Below, in pieces: positions 1-6,310 of a stretch of 11,591 nt of DNA. A program made the translations under genes and the position numbers. The stretch's first letter is position 1. Each line of letters starts with the position of its first letter. The stretch spans positions 1 through 11,591 of the forward strand of contig JACCZR010000061.1 of the NCBI GenBank assembly GCA_013695855.1, given 5' to 3'. Source of the stretch: Thermoleophilaceae bacterium (GTDB taxonomy: Bacteria > Actinomycetota > Thermoleophilia > Solirubrobacterales > Thermoleophilaceae). The notes beneath the pieces were generated by a model that had not been told where the DNA came from, ran no database searches, and worked only from the letters and a program-made list of their open reading frames with translations.

Positions 1-291
1 ATCCTCTCGGGCATCGCCACCACGGCGGTGCTCACGGGCCTGCTGGCGGGCTGGGTGCTCTCTGCCAAGTTCGAGGACCACTTCGGCACGCCCGACCTGC
101 ACGACGACTTCGACCACATGATCGGCCAGCTGCAGGCTCTCAAGCAGCGTTACCAGGTGGACGAGGAGGCCGACGACCGCATAGCGGAGGCCGCCCGGGT
201 GGCGCACGCGGAATGGAAGGCGGCTCCCGAAGGCGAGGGCTGCGGCCACGCCATGGCGACGCTCGGACAAGCTCTAGAGCACGACTACTAG
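1..291 (+). CDS. C-terminal part of a membrane protein, possibly an ion channel (partial)
   Basis: The reading frame is open from base 1 to the TAG at 289-291, so only the last 96 residues are visible and the true start lies to the left; the GTG at 28 falls inside the membrane helix and is not a credible start. Visible residues 1-21 form a hydrophobic transmembrane helix rich in A, T, L and G. After it comes an acidic, charged tail (about residues 22-96) with a short amphipathic stretch around MIGQLQALKQRY that could form a coiled coil. A last helix followed by a cytoplasmic helical tail fits the end of a voltage-gated-type ion channel. I recall such channels near YgiC/YjfL-type genes, but no diagnostic motif is inside the window. 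It begins the cassette: the next gene starts 13 bases on. The reading frame is secure; the function is a guess. Confidence 0.6.
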   Translation: MLSGIATTAVLTGLLAGWVLSAKFEDHFGTPDLHDDFDHMIGQLQALKQRYQVDEEADDRIAEAARVAHAEWKAAPEGEGCGHAMATLGQALEHDY

Positions 292-304
292 GAAAGGACC
301 GGGC

Positions 305-682
305 TTGAAGCGATCAAGTGCTGTGAACCTCGGCCTCGTGGCGGCGTTCGCCACGGCGTTCACGGGCTGCGGAGAGGACGACGACACCGCCTACTGCGTC
401 GACCGCAACGACCAGGTGGTGGAGAACTCCTCCTGCGGCGACGAGTTCTCGGGCGGCGACAACGACCACTTCTGGGTCTACGGCGCCGCCGGGGTTGGGG
501 GGTCCAAGGCGATCAAGAAGGGCAGCAGGCTCGCGGGCGGCAGCAAGATCCTTTCCACCAACAAGTCCGCGATCACCTCGCGAGGCGGGTTCGGGTCGAG
601 CGGAGGCTCGACCTCGGGCGTCGGCAAGCCGTCGGGCTCTTCTTCCTCGGGGTCCTCGTCGTCCTCCTCCGGCGGGGGCTAG
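305..682 (+). CDS. DUF1190-like (YgiB/YjfM-type) small lipoprotein
   Basis: A 125-residue predicted lipoprotein starting at TTG, preceded by the ribosome binding site AAGGA at 294-298, six bases away. Residues 1-22 are a signal peptide (KR near the N-terminus, hydrophobic core) ending in a lipobox-like FTGC, so Cys22 would be lipidated and the protein anchored on the outer face of the membrane. An acidic stretch follows, and then Cys31 and Cys44. From about residue 60 the chain is Gly/Ser/Lys-rich, containing TSRGGFGSS at about 90-98, then an almost pure Ser/Gly tail. The RGGFG motif before a low-complexity Ser/Gly end is also present in E. coli YgiB (DUF1190), as I recall its sequence. YgiB/YjfM sit beside YgiC/YjfC genes, as here: the ATP-grasp gene follows two bases after this stop. 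The molecular role of the family is unknown. The sequence is short and divergent, so the family call rests on the lipobox, the RGGFG motif and the context. Confidence 0.7.
   Translation: MKRSSAVNLGLVAAFATAFTGCGEDDDTAYCVDRNDQVVENSSCGDEFSGGDNDHFWVYGAAGVGGSKAIKKGSRLAGGSKILSTNKSAITSRGGFGSSGGSTSGVGKPSGSSSSGSSSSSSGGG
671..678 (+). promoter_or_regulatory. G-rich candidate ribosome binding site for the ATC-started ATP-grasp gene
   Basis: The purine-rich run GGCGGGGG lies within the last codons of the lipoprotein gene and ends six bases before the ATC at 685. It is the only Shine-Dalgarno-like sequence close to the expected N-terminus of the ATP-grasp protein. It lacks the A of a canonical AGGAGG, so initiation could also depend on coupling to the lipoprotein stop codon at 680-682. 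Confidence 0.3.
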
Positions 683-684
683 CG

Positions 685-1872
685 ATCGATCGATTCCGTG
701 CCGAGCCCCGCGAGGGCTGGCCGGCGATCATCGAGGAGCAGGGCCTCATCTACTGGCGCACCGACCTGCCCGAGGGCGGCCAGATCTCCTACTGGAACGA
801 GGAGGCCTACTACGCCTTCTCCTCCAGCGAGGTCTACGAGCTGGAGGCCGAGGTGCGCCTGCTGATGGAGATGCTGATCGAGGCCGGCGACCACATCATC
901 GAGCACAACCTGTTCTCGAAGATGGGCATCCCCGGATGGGCCGTCCCCCGCATCAAGGAGACCTGGGAATCCGAGCCGCCGATGCTCTACGGGCGTTTTG
1001 ACTTCGCCTACGGCCCCGACGGCGCGAAGCTGCTCGAGTACAACGCCGACACCCCCACCGCGCTGCTGGAGACCGCGATCCAGTGGCATTGGGTGCAGGA
1101 CGTCTTCGGGCCGAGCGGCGACCAGTGGAACACCGTGCACGAGGCGCTGGTCCACCGCTGGCGCGAGCTCAACGAGGCCGACCGCCTGCCCGGCCAGTGG
1201 GTGCACATGCTCCACACCACCGCCGAGGGCTCGGGCGAGGACTTCATGACGATCGGCTACATGGCCGCCACCGCCCACGAGGCGGGCATCCGCGTAGAGC
1301 TGATGCCGATCGAGAACCTGGGCTTCAACGAGGACGACGGCTTCCTCGACATGCAGGGGCGCTACGTGCGCACCGCCTTCAAGCTCTACCCCTGGGAGTG
1401 GATCGTCCACGAGGACTTCTCGCGAGCCGCGCTGGACCGCATCGGCGACGGCGAGGGCCAGACCACCTGGATCGAGCCCATCTGGAAGATGATGTGGTCC
1501 AACAAGGGGATCCTGCCGGTGCTCTGGGAGCTGTATCCCGAACACGAGTCGCTGCTTCCCGCCTGGTTCGAGGGCGAGGAGCCCGACGGCCTCGAGTCCT
1601 ACGTCCGCAAGCCGCTGCTCGCACGCGAGGGAGCCGACTCGGTGGCGGTGATCGACGGCAAGGTGGCCGAGAAGGGGCCGGGACAGGGGTACGGCGGGGA
1701 GGGCTTCGTCGTTCAGCAGTACGCCGACCTGGGTGAGTACGAGGACGGGGTCCGCCCCGTGCTTGGCCTCTGGACGGTCGACATGGAGCCCGTGGGCTGT
1801 GGGATTCGCGAGCAGCGAGGGCTGATAACCGACAACACGTCTCGCTTCGTTCCGCACGTGATCGCGGACTGA
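685..1872 (+). CDS. Glutathionylspermidine synthase-like ATP-grasp amidoligase (YgiC/YjfC family)
   Basis: A 395-residue ATP-grasp ligase; E. coli YgiC is about 386. The family joins a peptide or acid carboxylate to an amine such as a polyamine, using ATP. Visible landmarks, numbered from ATC685: W12; YW near 44-45 followed by NEEAYY; GRFDFAY with Arg104 and Asp106; KLLEYNADTPT with Glu118 and Asn120-Ala-Asp-Thr-Pro (metal/ATP site); FKLYPWEW; the VRKPLLAREGA block with Lys309 and Arg314 (nucleotide and phosphate binding); GYGGEGFVVQQ; and the C-terminal SRFVPHVI. There is no amidase domain in front, so it is the synthetase-only form. The start is problematic: the only GTG in reach (853) would delete 56 conserved residues, and no ATG/GTG/TTG lies between 292 and 853 in this frame. 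ATC685 gives IDRFRAEPREGW, which aligns without gaps to the start of YgiC (MERVSITERPDW, from memory). The true substrate is unknown; actinobacteria usually lack glutathione. Confidence 0.88.
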   Translation: MDRFRAEPREGWPAIIEEQGLIYWRTDLPEGGQISYWNEEAYYAFSSSEVYELEAEVRLLMEMLIEAGDHIIEHNLFSKMGIPGWAVPRIKETWESEPPMLYGRFDFAYGPDGAKLLEYNADTPTALLETAIQWHWVQDVFGPSGDQWNTVHEALVHRWRELNEADRLPGQWVHMLHTTAEGSGEDFMTIGYMAATAHEAGIRVELMPIENLGFNEDDGFLDMQGRYVRTAFKLYPWEWIVHEDFSRAALDRIGDGEGQTTWIEPIWKMMWSNKGILPVLWELYPEHESLLPAWFEGEEPDGLESYVRKPLLAREGADSVAVIDGKVAEKGPGQGYGGEGFVVQQYADLGEYEDGVRPVLGLWTVDMEPVGCGIREQRGLITDNTSRFVPHVIAD

Positions 1873-1892
1873 GCCCAACGAGAGGAGCGCAA

Positions 1893-2312
1893 GTGGAAGA
1901 TTCGACTATCGAGCTGGTGGGGCAGGTGCTCGCCTACTCGGGCGTGGGCCTGGCCATCCTGGTGGCGGGGTTCTTCGTCATCGACGCCCTGACGCCGGGC
2001 AACCTCGGCAAGCAGGTGGTGGAGGGCAACCCCAACGCGGCCGTCCTGACCGGCGCGACGGTCATCTCGCTGGGCCTCGTGCTCTGGTTCGCCATCTACT
2101 TCACCGGCGCGGGCTGGGACGGCCTGGGCGACGTGCTGATCTTCGGCCTGGTGGGAGTGGCGGTACAGGGCATCGGGTTCTTCGTGCTCGACCTGATAAC
2201 CCCGGGCAAGCTGGGCGAGGAGCTGATGCAGGCCACCTACCACCGCGGCACCACCGTGTCCGCGTCGATCCAGTTCGCGGTCGCGCTGATCGTCAGCGCC
2301 TCGCTCACGTAA
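1893..2312 (+). CDS. DUF350 family (YjfL-type) membrane protein
   Basis: A 139-residue integral membrane protein starting at GTG, with the ribosome binding site AGGAG at 1883-1887 five bases upstream. It has four predicted transmembrane helices (about 10-32, 48-71, 80-101 and 118-138) and is an internal duplication. Each half ends its first helix with the same motif, FFVIDALTPGNLG at 27-39 and FFVLDLITPGKLG at 96-108. The repeated D-x-(L/I)-T-P-G-x-L motif and the two-by-two helix layout are typical of DUF350 (E. coli YjfL). The family has no established biochemical function, but it recurs next to YgiC/YjfC-type ATP-grasp genes and DUF1190 lipoproteins, as in this cassette. It follows the ligase gene after 20 bases and is the last gene of the unit before a convergent gene. 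Confidence 0.88.
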   Translation: MEDSTIELVGQVLAYSGVGLAILVAGFFVIDALTPGNLGKQVVEGNPNAAVLTGATVISLGLVLWFAIYFTGAGWDGLGDVLIFGLVGVAVQGIGFFVLDLITPGKLGEELMQATYHRGTTVSASIQFAVALIVSASLT

Positions 2313-2341
2313 GCGACGAGTGCGCGGTGCTCACCCGCCCG

Positions 2342-2359
2342 TCCTACCGGGAGGTAGGG
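2342..2359. terminator. Small hairpin between convergent genes, possible bidirectional terminator
   Basis: CCTACC at 2343-2348 and GGTAGG at 2353-2358 form a perfect 6-bp stem with a GGGA loop, extendable by one wobble pair. It lies in the 48-base gap between the DUF350 stop and the MFS stop, where a shared terminator is expected. There is no U-tract on either side, so it is not a classic intrinsic terminator. Confidence 0.35.
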
Positions 2360-2360
2360 G

Positions 2361-4001
2361 TCAACGGTCGGCCTGCGCTCCGGCACCCGAGCGAGCGAGC
2401 GCCTGCTGCGGGAGCTCGACCCGCGGCAGGCGCTCCGTGTCGACAGCCTCGCGCGGAGCGCCCGTCAGCGCTCCTCCCGGGCAGTCGGCGCACTTGACCT
2501 CGCGGCGAGGATTGCGCAGGCCGATCAGACCGAGCACCCCGCCGCCGGCCACCAGAACCGCCGAGATGCCCATGCCCAGGCGAAAGGCGCTCACCGAGGC
2601 CGCTTCGGTGGCCTTGGCCAGGCGCGCACGCACCGGCGGCTGCAGTCCCTGCGCGCGGACCTCGGCCAGCGGTTGGCGCTTGGCCCGCTCGACCGGTCCC
2701 GCCAGCTGCGGGCGGTCGGCCAGCGTGCCCAGCTCGGAGTCCAGCCGTGAGCCGTACTGAGCCGCCACCACGGTCCCTACGGCGGCCACGGCGATCAGTC
2801 CCGCCACCCGCGCGATCGCGTTGTTGACTCCCGAGGCCACTCCCGCGTTGTGCTCGTCGGCGTCGGCGAGGACCGTGGCGGTCAACGGCGCAACGGTCAT
2901 CGAAAGGCCGAGCGCGAAGAACAGCACGGCAGGCAGGAGATCGGTCAGGTAGTCGACGTCGCGGTCCAAGCGAGCCAGCAGCGCCAGGCCCACGGCGGCC
3001 ACCAGCGGCCCGGCGCCCATGAACAGGCGCGGCCCGAAGCGGTCGGCCAGCGCTCCGAAGCGCGTCGAGAGGAAGAACATCACGATGCTAACCGGCAGGG
3101 TCGCGGTGCCCGCCTCCAGGGCGCTGTAGCCCGCCACCTGCTGGAGGAAGAGGATCAGGAAGAAGAACATCAGCCCGAGTCCCCCGTACATGGTCAGCGT
3201 CTGCACGTTGCCGATCGCGAAGTTGCGCCGCTTAAAGAGCTCCAGCGGCAGCATCGGCGCCGGCGTGCGGCGCTCGTGGGCGAGGAAGGCCGCGAACAGC
3301 GCGGCGCCCGCCAGCAGAGAGCCGAGCACCAGCGGATCGCCGAAGCCACGCAGCGGCTGTTCGATCAGGCCGTAGGTCATCCCGCCGAGACCTATCGCGC
3401 AGAGGGCCCCACCAAGCACGTCGACCTTCCCGCCCTCGGCGCGCTCGCCGGCCTTCATCGTCCGCGAGATCAGCACCAGCGTGACCACCAGCAGCGGAAC
3501 GTTGATCGCGAAGATCCAGCGCCAGGAGGCGGTGTCCACGATCTGGCCGCCGACCAGCGGGCCCAGCACCGCCCCGATGCCCGCCCACGCCGTCCACGCG
3601 CCGATGGCCCTGCCTCGCTCCTGGCCGGAGAAGGTGGCCACGATCACGGCGAGCGCCGCCGGGGTGAGCAGCGCGCCCGCCACCCCCTGCAGGGCGCGGG
3701 CGGCCACGAGAATCTCGATGGTGGGCGCCAGGGCGCACAGGACCGACGTGACGCCGAAGCCGACGACGCCCGCCGTGAAGATCCGGCGCTCGCCGAAGAT
3801 GTCGCCGAGCGAGCCGCCGACGAGCAGGAGCGCGCCGAGAGTGAGCAGGTAGGCGTTCGACGCCCACTGCTGGCCCGCCAGCCCGCCGCCGAGCTCGCGC
3901 TCGATGGCCGGCAGAGCGACGTTCACCACCGTCGAATCCACGAGGACCACAGCGGTGGCGAGGATGCAGGCCACGAGTACCGTGCGCTGGTGGCGGGTCA
4001 T
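2361..4001 (-). CDS. MFS multidrug exporter, DHA2 (EmrB/QacA-type, 14 TMS)
   Basis: A 546-residue major facilitator superfamily protein, the usual length for 14-helix DHA2 drug:proton antiporters. Recognisable signatures are the helix-1 motif LVDSTVVNVALP (20-31), with Asp22 in the membrane; motif A GGSLGDIFGERRIF (62-75) between helices 2 and 3; RALQGVAGALLTPAAL (102-117) in helix 4; and antiporter motif C GIGAVLGPLVGG (141-152) in helix 5, followed by the SWRWIFAINVP loop typical of EmrB/QacA proteins. Hydrophobic segments continue to about residue 490, then a hydrophilic tail of about 50 residues contains a CADC cysteine pair (504 and 507). The ATG at 3999-4001 comes 25 bases after the citrate synthase stop, without a good Shine-Dalgarno, so co-transcription with it is likely. 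No regulator lies next to it, and the substrate cannot be deduced. Confidence 0.9.
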   Translation of the reverse strand: MTRHQRTVLVACILATAVVLVDSTVVNVALPAIERELGGGLAGQQWASNAYLLTLGALLLVGGSLGDIFGERRIFTAGVVGFGVTSVLCALAPTIEILVAARALQGVAGALLTPAALAVIVATFSGQERGRAIGAWTAWAGIGAVLGPLVGGQIVDTASWRWIFAINVPLLVVTLVLISRTMKAGERAEGGKVDVLGGALCAIGLGGMTYGLIEQPLRGFGDPLVLGSLLAGAALFAAFLAHERRTPAPMLPLELFKRRNFAIGNVQTLTMYGGLGLMFFFLILFLQQVAGYSALEAGTATLPVSIVMFFLSTRFGALADRFGPRLFMGAGPLVAAVGLALLARLDRDVDYLTDLLPAVLFFALGLSMTVAPLTATVLADADEHNAGVASGVNNAIARVAGLIAVAAVGTVVAAQYGSRLDSELGTLADRPQLAGPVERAKRQPLAEVRAQGLQPPVRARLAKATEAASVSAFRLGMGISAVLVAGGGVLGLIGLRNPRREVKCADCPGGALTGAPREAVDTERLPRVELPQQALARSGAGAQADR

Positions 4002-4026
4002 GCCGGTTTAGGCGCCGGGATAGGCC

Positions 4027-5139
4027 CTAAGTCGAGGGCGCCGCGCCGGCCCCGTTCACTGACCCCACGTCGCGGGGTTCGGGGCCGATGTAGCGCGCCG
4101 AGGGGCGGATCAGCTTGTCCTCGCGCTTCTGCTCGAGGATGTGAGCCGCCCAGCCGCCCACCCGGGCGCAGGAGAACAGCGGGGTGAACAGCTCCGGCGG
4201 CACGTCGGCGAAGTCGAGCACCACGGCGGACCAGAACTCGACGTTGGTGGCCAGCACGCGGTCGGGCTTGCGCGCCTTGAGCTCGGCCAGGGCGGCCTTT
4301 TCGAGCTTCTCGGCCACCTCCAGGCGCGGGGCGGCGATCTCCTTCGCGGTGCGCCTCAGCACACGTGCGCGGGGGTCCTCGGCGCGGTAGACGCGGTGGC
4401 CGAAGCCCATGAGCCGATCGCCACGGTCGAGCAGGTCCTTCACGTAGCGCTCGGCGTCGCCGGTGCGCGCCACTTCGTCGAGCATGTGCAGCACCCGCGA
4501 GGGAGCGCCACCGTGCAGCGGGCCGCTCAGCGCGCCCACCGCCCCGCTCAGGGCGGCCGCGACGTCTGCGCCGGTGGAGGCGATCACCCGCGCGGTGAAC
4601 GTGGACGCGTTCATGCCGTGCTCGGCGGCGGAGGTCCAGTAGGCGTCGATGGCCTTCACGTGTCGCGGATCGGCCTCCCCGCGCCAGCGGATCAGGAAGC
4701 GCTCGGGGATCGAGGTGGCCTTGTCGATCTCGAGCTGGGGCACGGGCGGGTGGCCGATGTCGCGCGCCGACTGCGCTACGAACGAGAGCGCCATGACCGA
4801 GACCCGCGCCAGGTCCTCGCGCACCTCCGCGTCGGAGATGTCGGTCAGCTGGCGCAGGCCCCACTCGGGGGCGAGCATGGCCAGGGCGGCCTGGAGGTCG
4901 GTGCGCGGATCGCCCGTGCGGGCGGCCAGCGGGTAGGGCTCGGCGGGCGGCAGGCCCGGCTCGAACGAGCCGTCGACCAGCAGGCCCCACACCTTCTCGA
5001 AGGGCACCTCCCCGACGAGGTCCTCGATGTCCACCCCGCGGTAGCGCAGCGCGCCGCCTTCCCTGTCGGGCTCGGCTATGGAGGTGCGAAAGGCGACGAC
5101 CCCCTCCAGCCCCGCAGGCGCTTCGATCACCTCGGCCAT
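4027..5139 (-). CDS. citA: Citrate synthase 2 (CitA type)
   Basis: A 370-residue citrate synthase that condenses oxaloacetate and acetyl-CoA to citrate; a 2-methylcitrate side activity is possible. Active-site blocks are complete: EHGMNAST with His174, GPLHGG with His209, GFGHRVYRAEDPRA with His248 and Arg249, TNVEFWSAVV with Glu301 in the catalytic acid position, and arginines at CARVGGW (326) and IRPSARY (345). The Glu instead of the usual Asp, and the N-terminal phrase GGALRYRGVDIEDLV, match M. tuberculosis CitA as I recall it, so this is the CitA subfamily rather than GltA. The start at 5139 is chosen because AGGAGG lies four bases upstream; the longer GTG frame from 5178 would start inside the probable -10 box. 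The low-complexity C-terminus (GAGAAPST) is not conserved. The MFS gene follows after 25 bases. Confidence 0.93.
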   Translation of the reverse strand: MAEVIEAPAGLEGVVAFRTSIAEPDREGGALRYRGVDIEDLVGEVPFEKVWGLLVDGSFEPGLPPAEPYPLAARTGDPRTDLQAALAMLAPEWGLRQLTDISDAEVREDLARVSVMALSFVAQSARDIGHPPVPQLEIDKATSIPERFLIRWRGEADPRHVKAIDAYWTSAAEHGMNASTFTARVIASTGADVAAALSGAVGALSGPLHGGAPSRVLHMLDEVARTGDAERYVKDLLDRGDRLMGFGHRVYRAEDPRARVLRRTAKEIAAPRLEVAEKLEKAALAELKARKPDRVLATNVEFWSAVVLDFADVPPELFTPLFSCARVGGWAAHILEQKREDKLIRPSARYIGPEPRDVGSVNGAGAAPST

Positions 5140-5143
5140 CTCA

Positions 5144-5149
5144 CCTCCT
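5144..5149 (-). promoter_or_regulatory. Ribosome binding site fixing the citA start
   Basis: A perfect AGGAGG (minus strand) four bases before the ATG at 5139. It decides between this start and an in-frame GTG 39 bases further upstream. Confidence 0.85.
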
Positions 5150-5156
5150 GTGCGGA

Positions 5157-5169
5157 CCTTGGAACAAGG
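5157..5169. promoter_or_regulatory. Inverted repeat in the citA leader
   Basis: CCTTG-GAA-CAAGG is a perfect 5-bp inverted repeat around three bases, placed between the probable citA -10 box and its ribosome binding site. It could be a small operator or a leader hairpin, or it may be chance. Confidence 0.25.
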
Positions 5170-5174
5170 GCCCG

Positions 5175-5180
5175 ACAATA
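5175..5180 (-). promoter_or_regulatory. Probable -10 element of citA
   Basis: On the minus strand this reads TATTGT, matching the actinobacterial TANNNT -10 pattern, in an otherwise very GC-rich stretch. Transcription starting about seven bases on would give a leader of roughly 30 bases containing the ribosome binding site. No convincing -35 box is visible. Confidence 0.45.
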
Positions 5181-5287
5181 CTTGGGCGGTGTTCGGGGTT
5201 CGCCCCGCCGAGCCCGCCGACCCTCGCTGTGCTCCCGGCCTGGTTCGATCCGCCGGGGGTCCCGACCTCGCCCTGCGCCGGGCGCTC

Positions 5288-5293
5288 TAGGCT
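5288..5293 (+). promoter_or_regulatory. TAGGCT -10-like box before the flippase-like gene (leaderless start)
   Basis: TAGGCT fits TANNNT and ends nine bases before the GTG at 5303, where no Shine-Dalgarno is present. The same hexamer occurs before the O-methyltransferase gene. The remaining part of the 163-base divergent region (about 5181-5287) shows nothing I can assign. Confidence 0.4.
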
Positions 5294-5302
5294 CCCTCCT
5301 CG

Positions 5303-6301
5303 GTGGAGACGCCGGCGCCGATCGAGGCCTCTCCCGGCCCCGCCAGCTCCCGGCTGGGACGCCCCGGCGTCTGGATGCGCAGGCACCCGGGGGTGGTGAC
5401 GGGGGTCGGCACCCTGATCGTAACCGCGGCCCTGGTCATCGGACTTTGGAACAAGCGCGAGGACTTCGTTGAGGCCTTCACCAGCGCCTCGCTGCTCGTC
5501 CTCAGCGGCGCGATCGCTCTGCAGGTGGTCTGGCTGATCGCGCGAAGCGAGGCCTGGCACGTGTGCGTCGAGGCGGCGGGCGGCAGCGTGTCTCGCCGGC
5601 GCCTGTACCGGGCAGCAGCGGTTGGCTATCTCGGGAACCTGTTCAACAGCAGCTTCGGACTGGGCGTCAGAATCGCCACGCTGCGCCGCACAGCTCCAGC
5701 CGACAGCCCGAACGCCCCGGTGCTGGTGGCGGCCGAGCTGCCGATCGTGGTGGTCGAGGTCGCGCTCGCCGCCGGCTTGTCGTTCACCCTGATCGGCCCG
5801 CTGAACGTCCCGTGGTGGGTGGTGCTCGGCATCGTGGTGGTGGCCACCGCGGTAATCGGCGGTCTCACCCGCTTCGTGCGCGATCGGCGCGATGGCTTCT
5901 GGAGGGGGCTGGACGTGATGCGCGGCCTGCAGAGCCGCAACGTGATCATCGGGTTGGTCATGTTCGCAACCGGCGCACAGGTCGTGCGCAACATGGTCGT
6001 GCTCGAGGGCCTCGGCGTGGACATCTCGGTCTTCGACGCGATCGCCCTCCTGATCGCCGCGGCGGCGGTGGGGCTGCTGCCGGTGGGCCCGACCCTGGGC
6101 GCGGCGACCGCCGTGCTCATCCTCGGCTCAAACGGCGTGGCGGTGGTGGCCGCCGCGGGTGCGCTCCTCACCGCGACGGGCGCGGTGGGGGCGCTGCTCT
6201 TCGCAGGCTGGGCCCTCGTGGACCGTCTGCGGCCCTCAGCCGGTCGGGACCTCGAGCCCGAGGCCGACCCGGCGCCGCCGGGGCCGGGCCTCGCCATCTA
6301 G
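5303..6301 (+). CDS. Lysylphosphatidylglycerol-synthase-type / flippase-like membrane protein
   Basis: A 332-residue integral membrane protein with about seven to eight hydrophobic helices (first at about 29-48, then about 60-80, 140-160, 165-185, 213-230, 240-262 and 268-295). The segment GYLGNLFNSSFGLGVR (108-123), followed by ATLRR, resembles the conserved G-x2-N-x3-(P/S)-x2-G-x2-R block of the LPG_synthase_TM / UPF0104 family (COG0392), whose members act as flippase-like lipid transporters or as the membrane half of MprF. There is no C-terminal aminoacyl-transfer domain, so lysyl-PG synthesis is not implied. The first 25 and last 25 residues are Pro/Gly-rich and hydrophilic. GTG5303 is the first start after the in-frame stop at 5288; ATG5375 (Met25) just before helix 1 is an alternative. 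Neither has a ribosome binding site. The stop overlaps the -10-like box of the next gene. Confidence 0.72.
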   Translation: METPAPIEASPGPASSRLGRPGVWMRRHPGVVTGVGTLIVTAALVIGLWNKREDFVEAFTSASLLVLSGAIALQVVWLIARSEAWHVCVEAAGGSVSRRRLYRAAAVGYLGNLFNSSFGLGVRIATLRRTAPADSPNAPVLVAAELPIVVVEVALAAGLSFTLIGPLNVPWWVVLGIVVVATAVIGGLTRFVRDRRDGFWRGLDVMRGLQSRNVIIGLVMFATGAQVVRNMVVLEGLGVDISVFDAIALLIAAAAVGLLPVGPTLGAATAVLILGSNGVAVVAAAGALLTATGAVGALLFAGWALVDRLRPSAGRDLEPEADPAPPGPGLAI

Positions 6302-6304
6302 GCT
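6299..6304 (+). promoter_or_regulatory. TAGGCT -10-like box before the O-methyltransferase gene
   Basis: TAGGCT includes the TAG stop codon of the preceding gene and ends six bases before GTG6311. There is no Shine-Dalgarno in the gap, which suits a leaderless transcript. The gene could equally be read through from upstream. Confidence 0.4.
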
Positions 6305-6310
6305 GACCGC

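Noticed and set aside
631..670. TCC/TCG-rich repeat-like stretch.
   Set aside because: It is the codon pattern of the Ser/Gly-rich tail of the lipoprotein; there is no regular unit with spacers, so it is not a CRISPR or a DNA repeat of its own.
853..855. GTG853 as the start of the ATP-grasp gene.
   Set aside because: It would remove 56 residues that resemble the YgiC N-terminus, and it has no convincing ribosome binding site.
679..1878. A 399-residue open frame on the minus strand opposite the ATP-grasp gene.
   Set aside because: It is the mirror frame of a well-conserved enzyme in high-GC DNA, shows no recognisable domain and is His/Val/Gly-biased as shadows usually are.
4225..4260. Glu301 in place of the usual catalytic Asp in citrate synthase.
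   Set aside because: M. tuberculosis CitA has the same TNVEFW sequence as I recall it, so this is a subfamily trait rather than a defect.
5140..5178. A longer citrate synthase starting at GTG5178.
   Set aside because: AGGAGG lies just before ATG5139, the extra 13 residues have no counterpart in CitA, and the GTG falls in the probable -10 box.
2850..5472. Two long + strand frames (445 and 443 residues) opposite the MFS and citrate synthase genes.
   Set aside because: They lie antisense to genes with complete family motifs; their composition (Arg/Gln/His/Gly-rich, no hydrophobic pattern) is that of GC-rich shadow frames.
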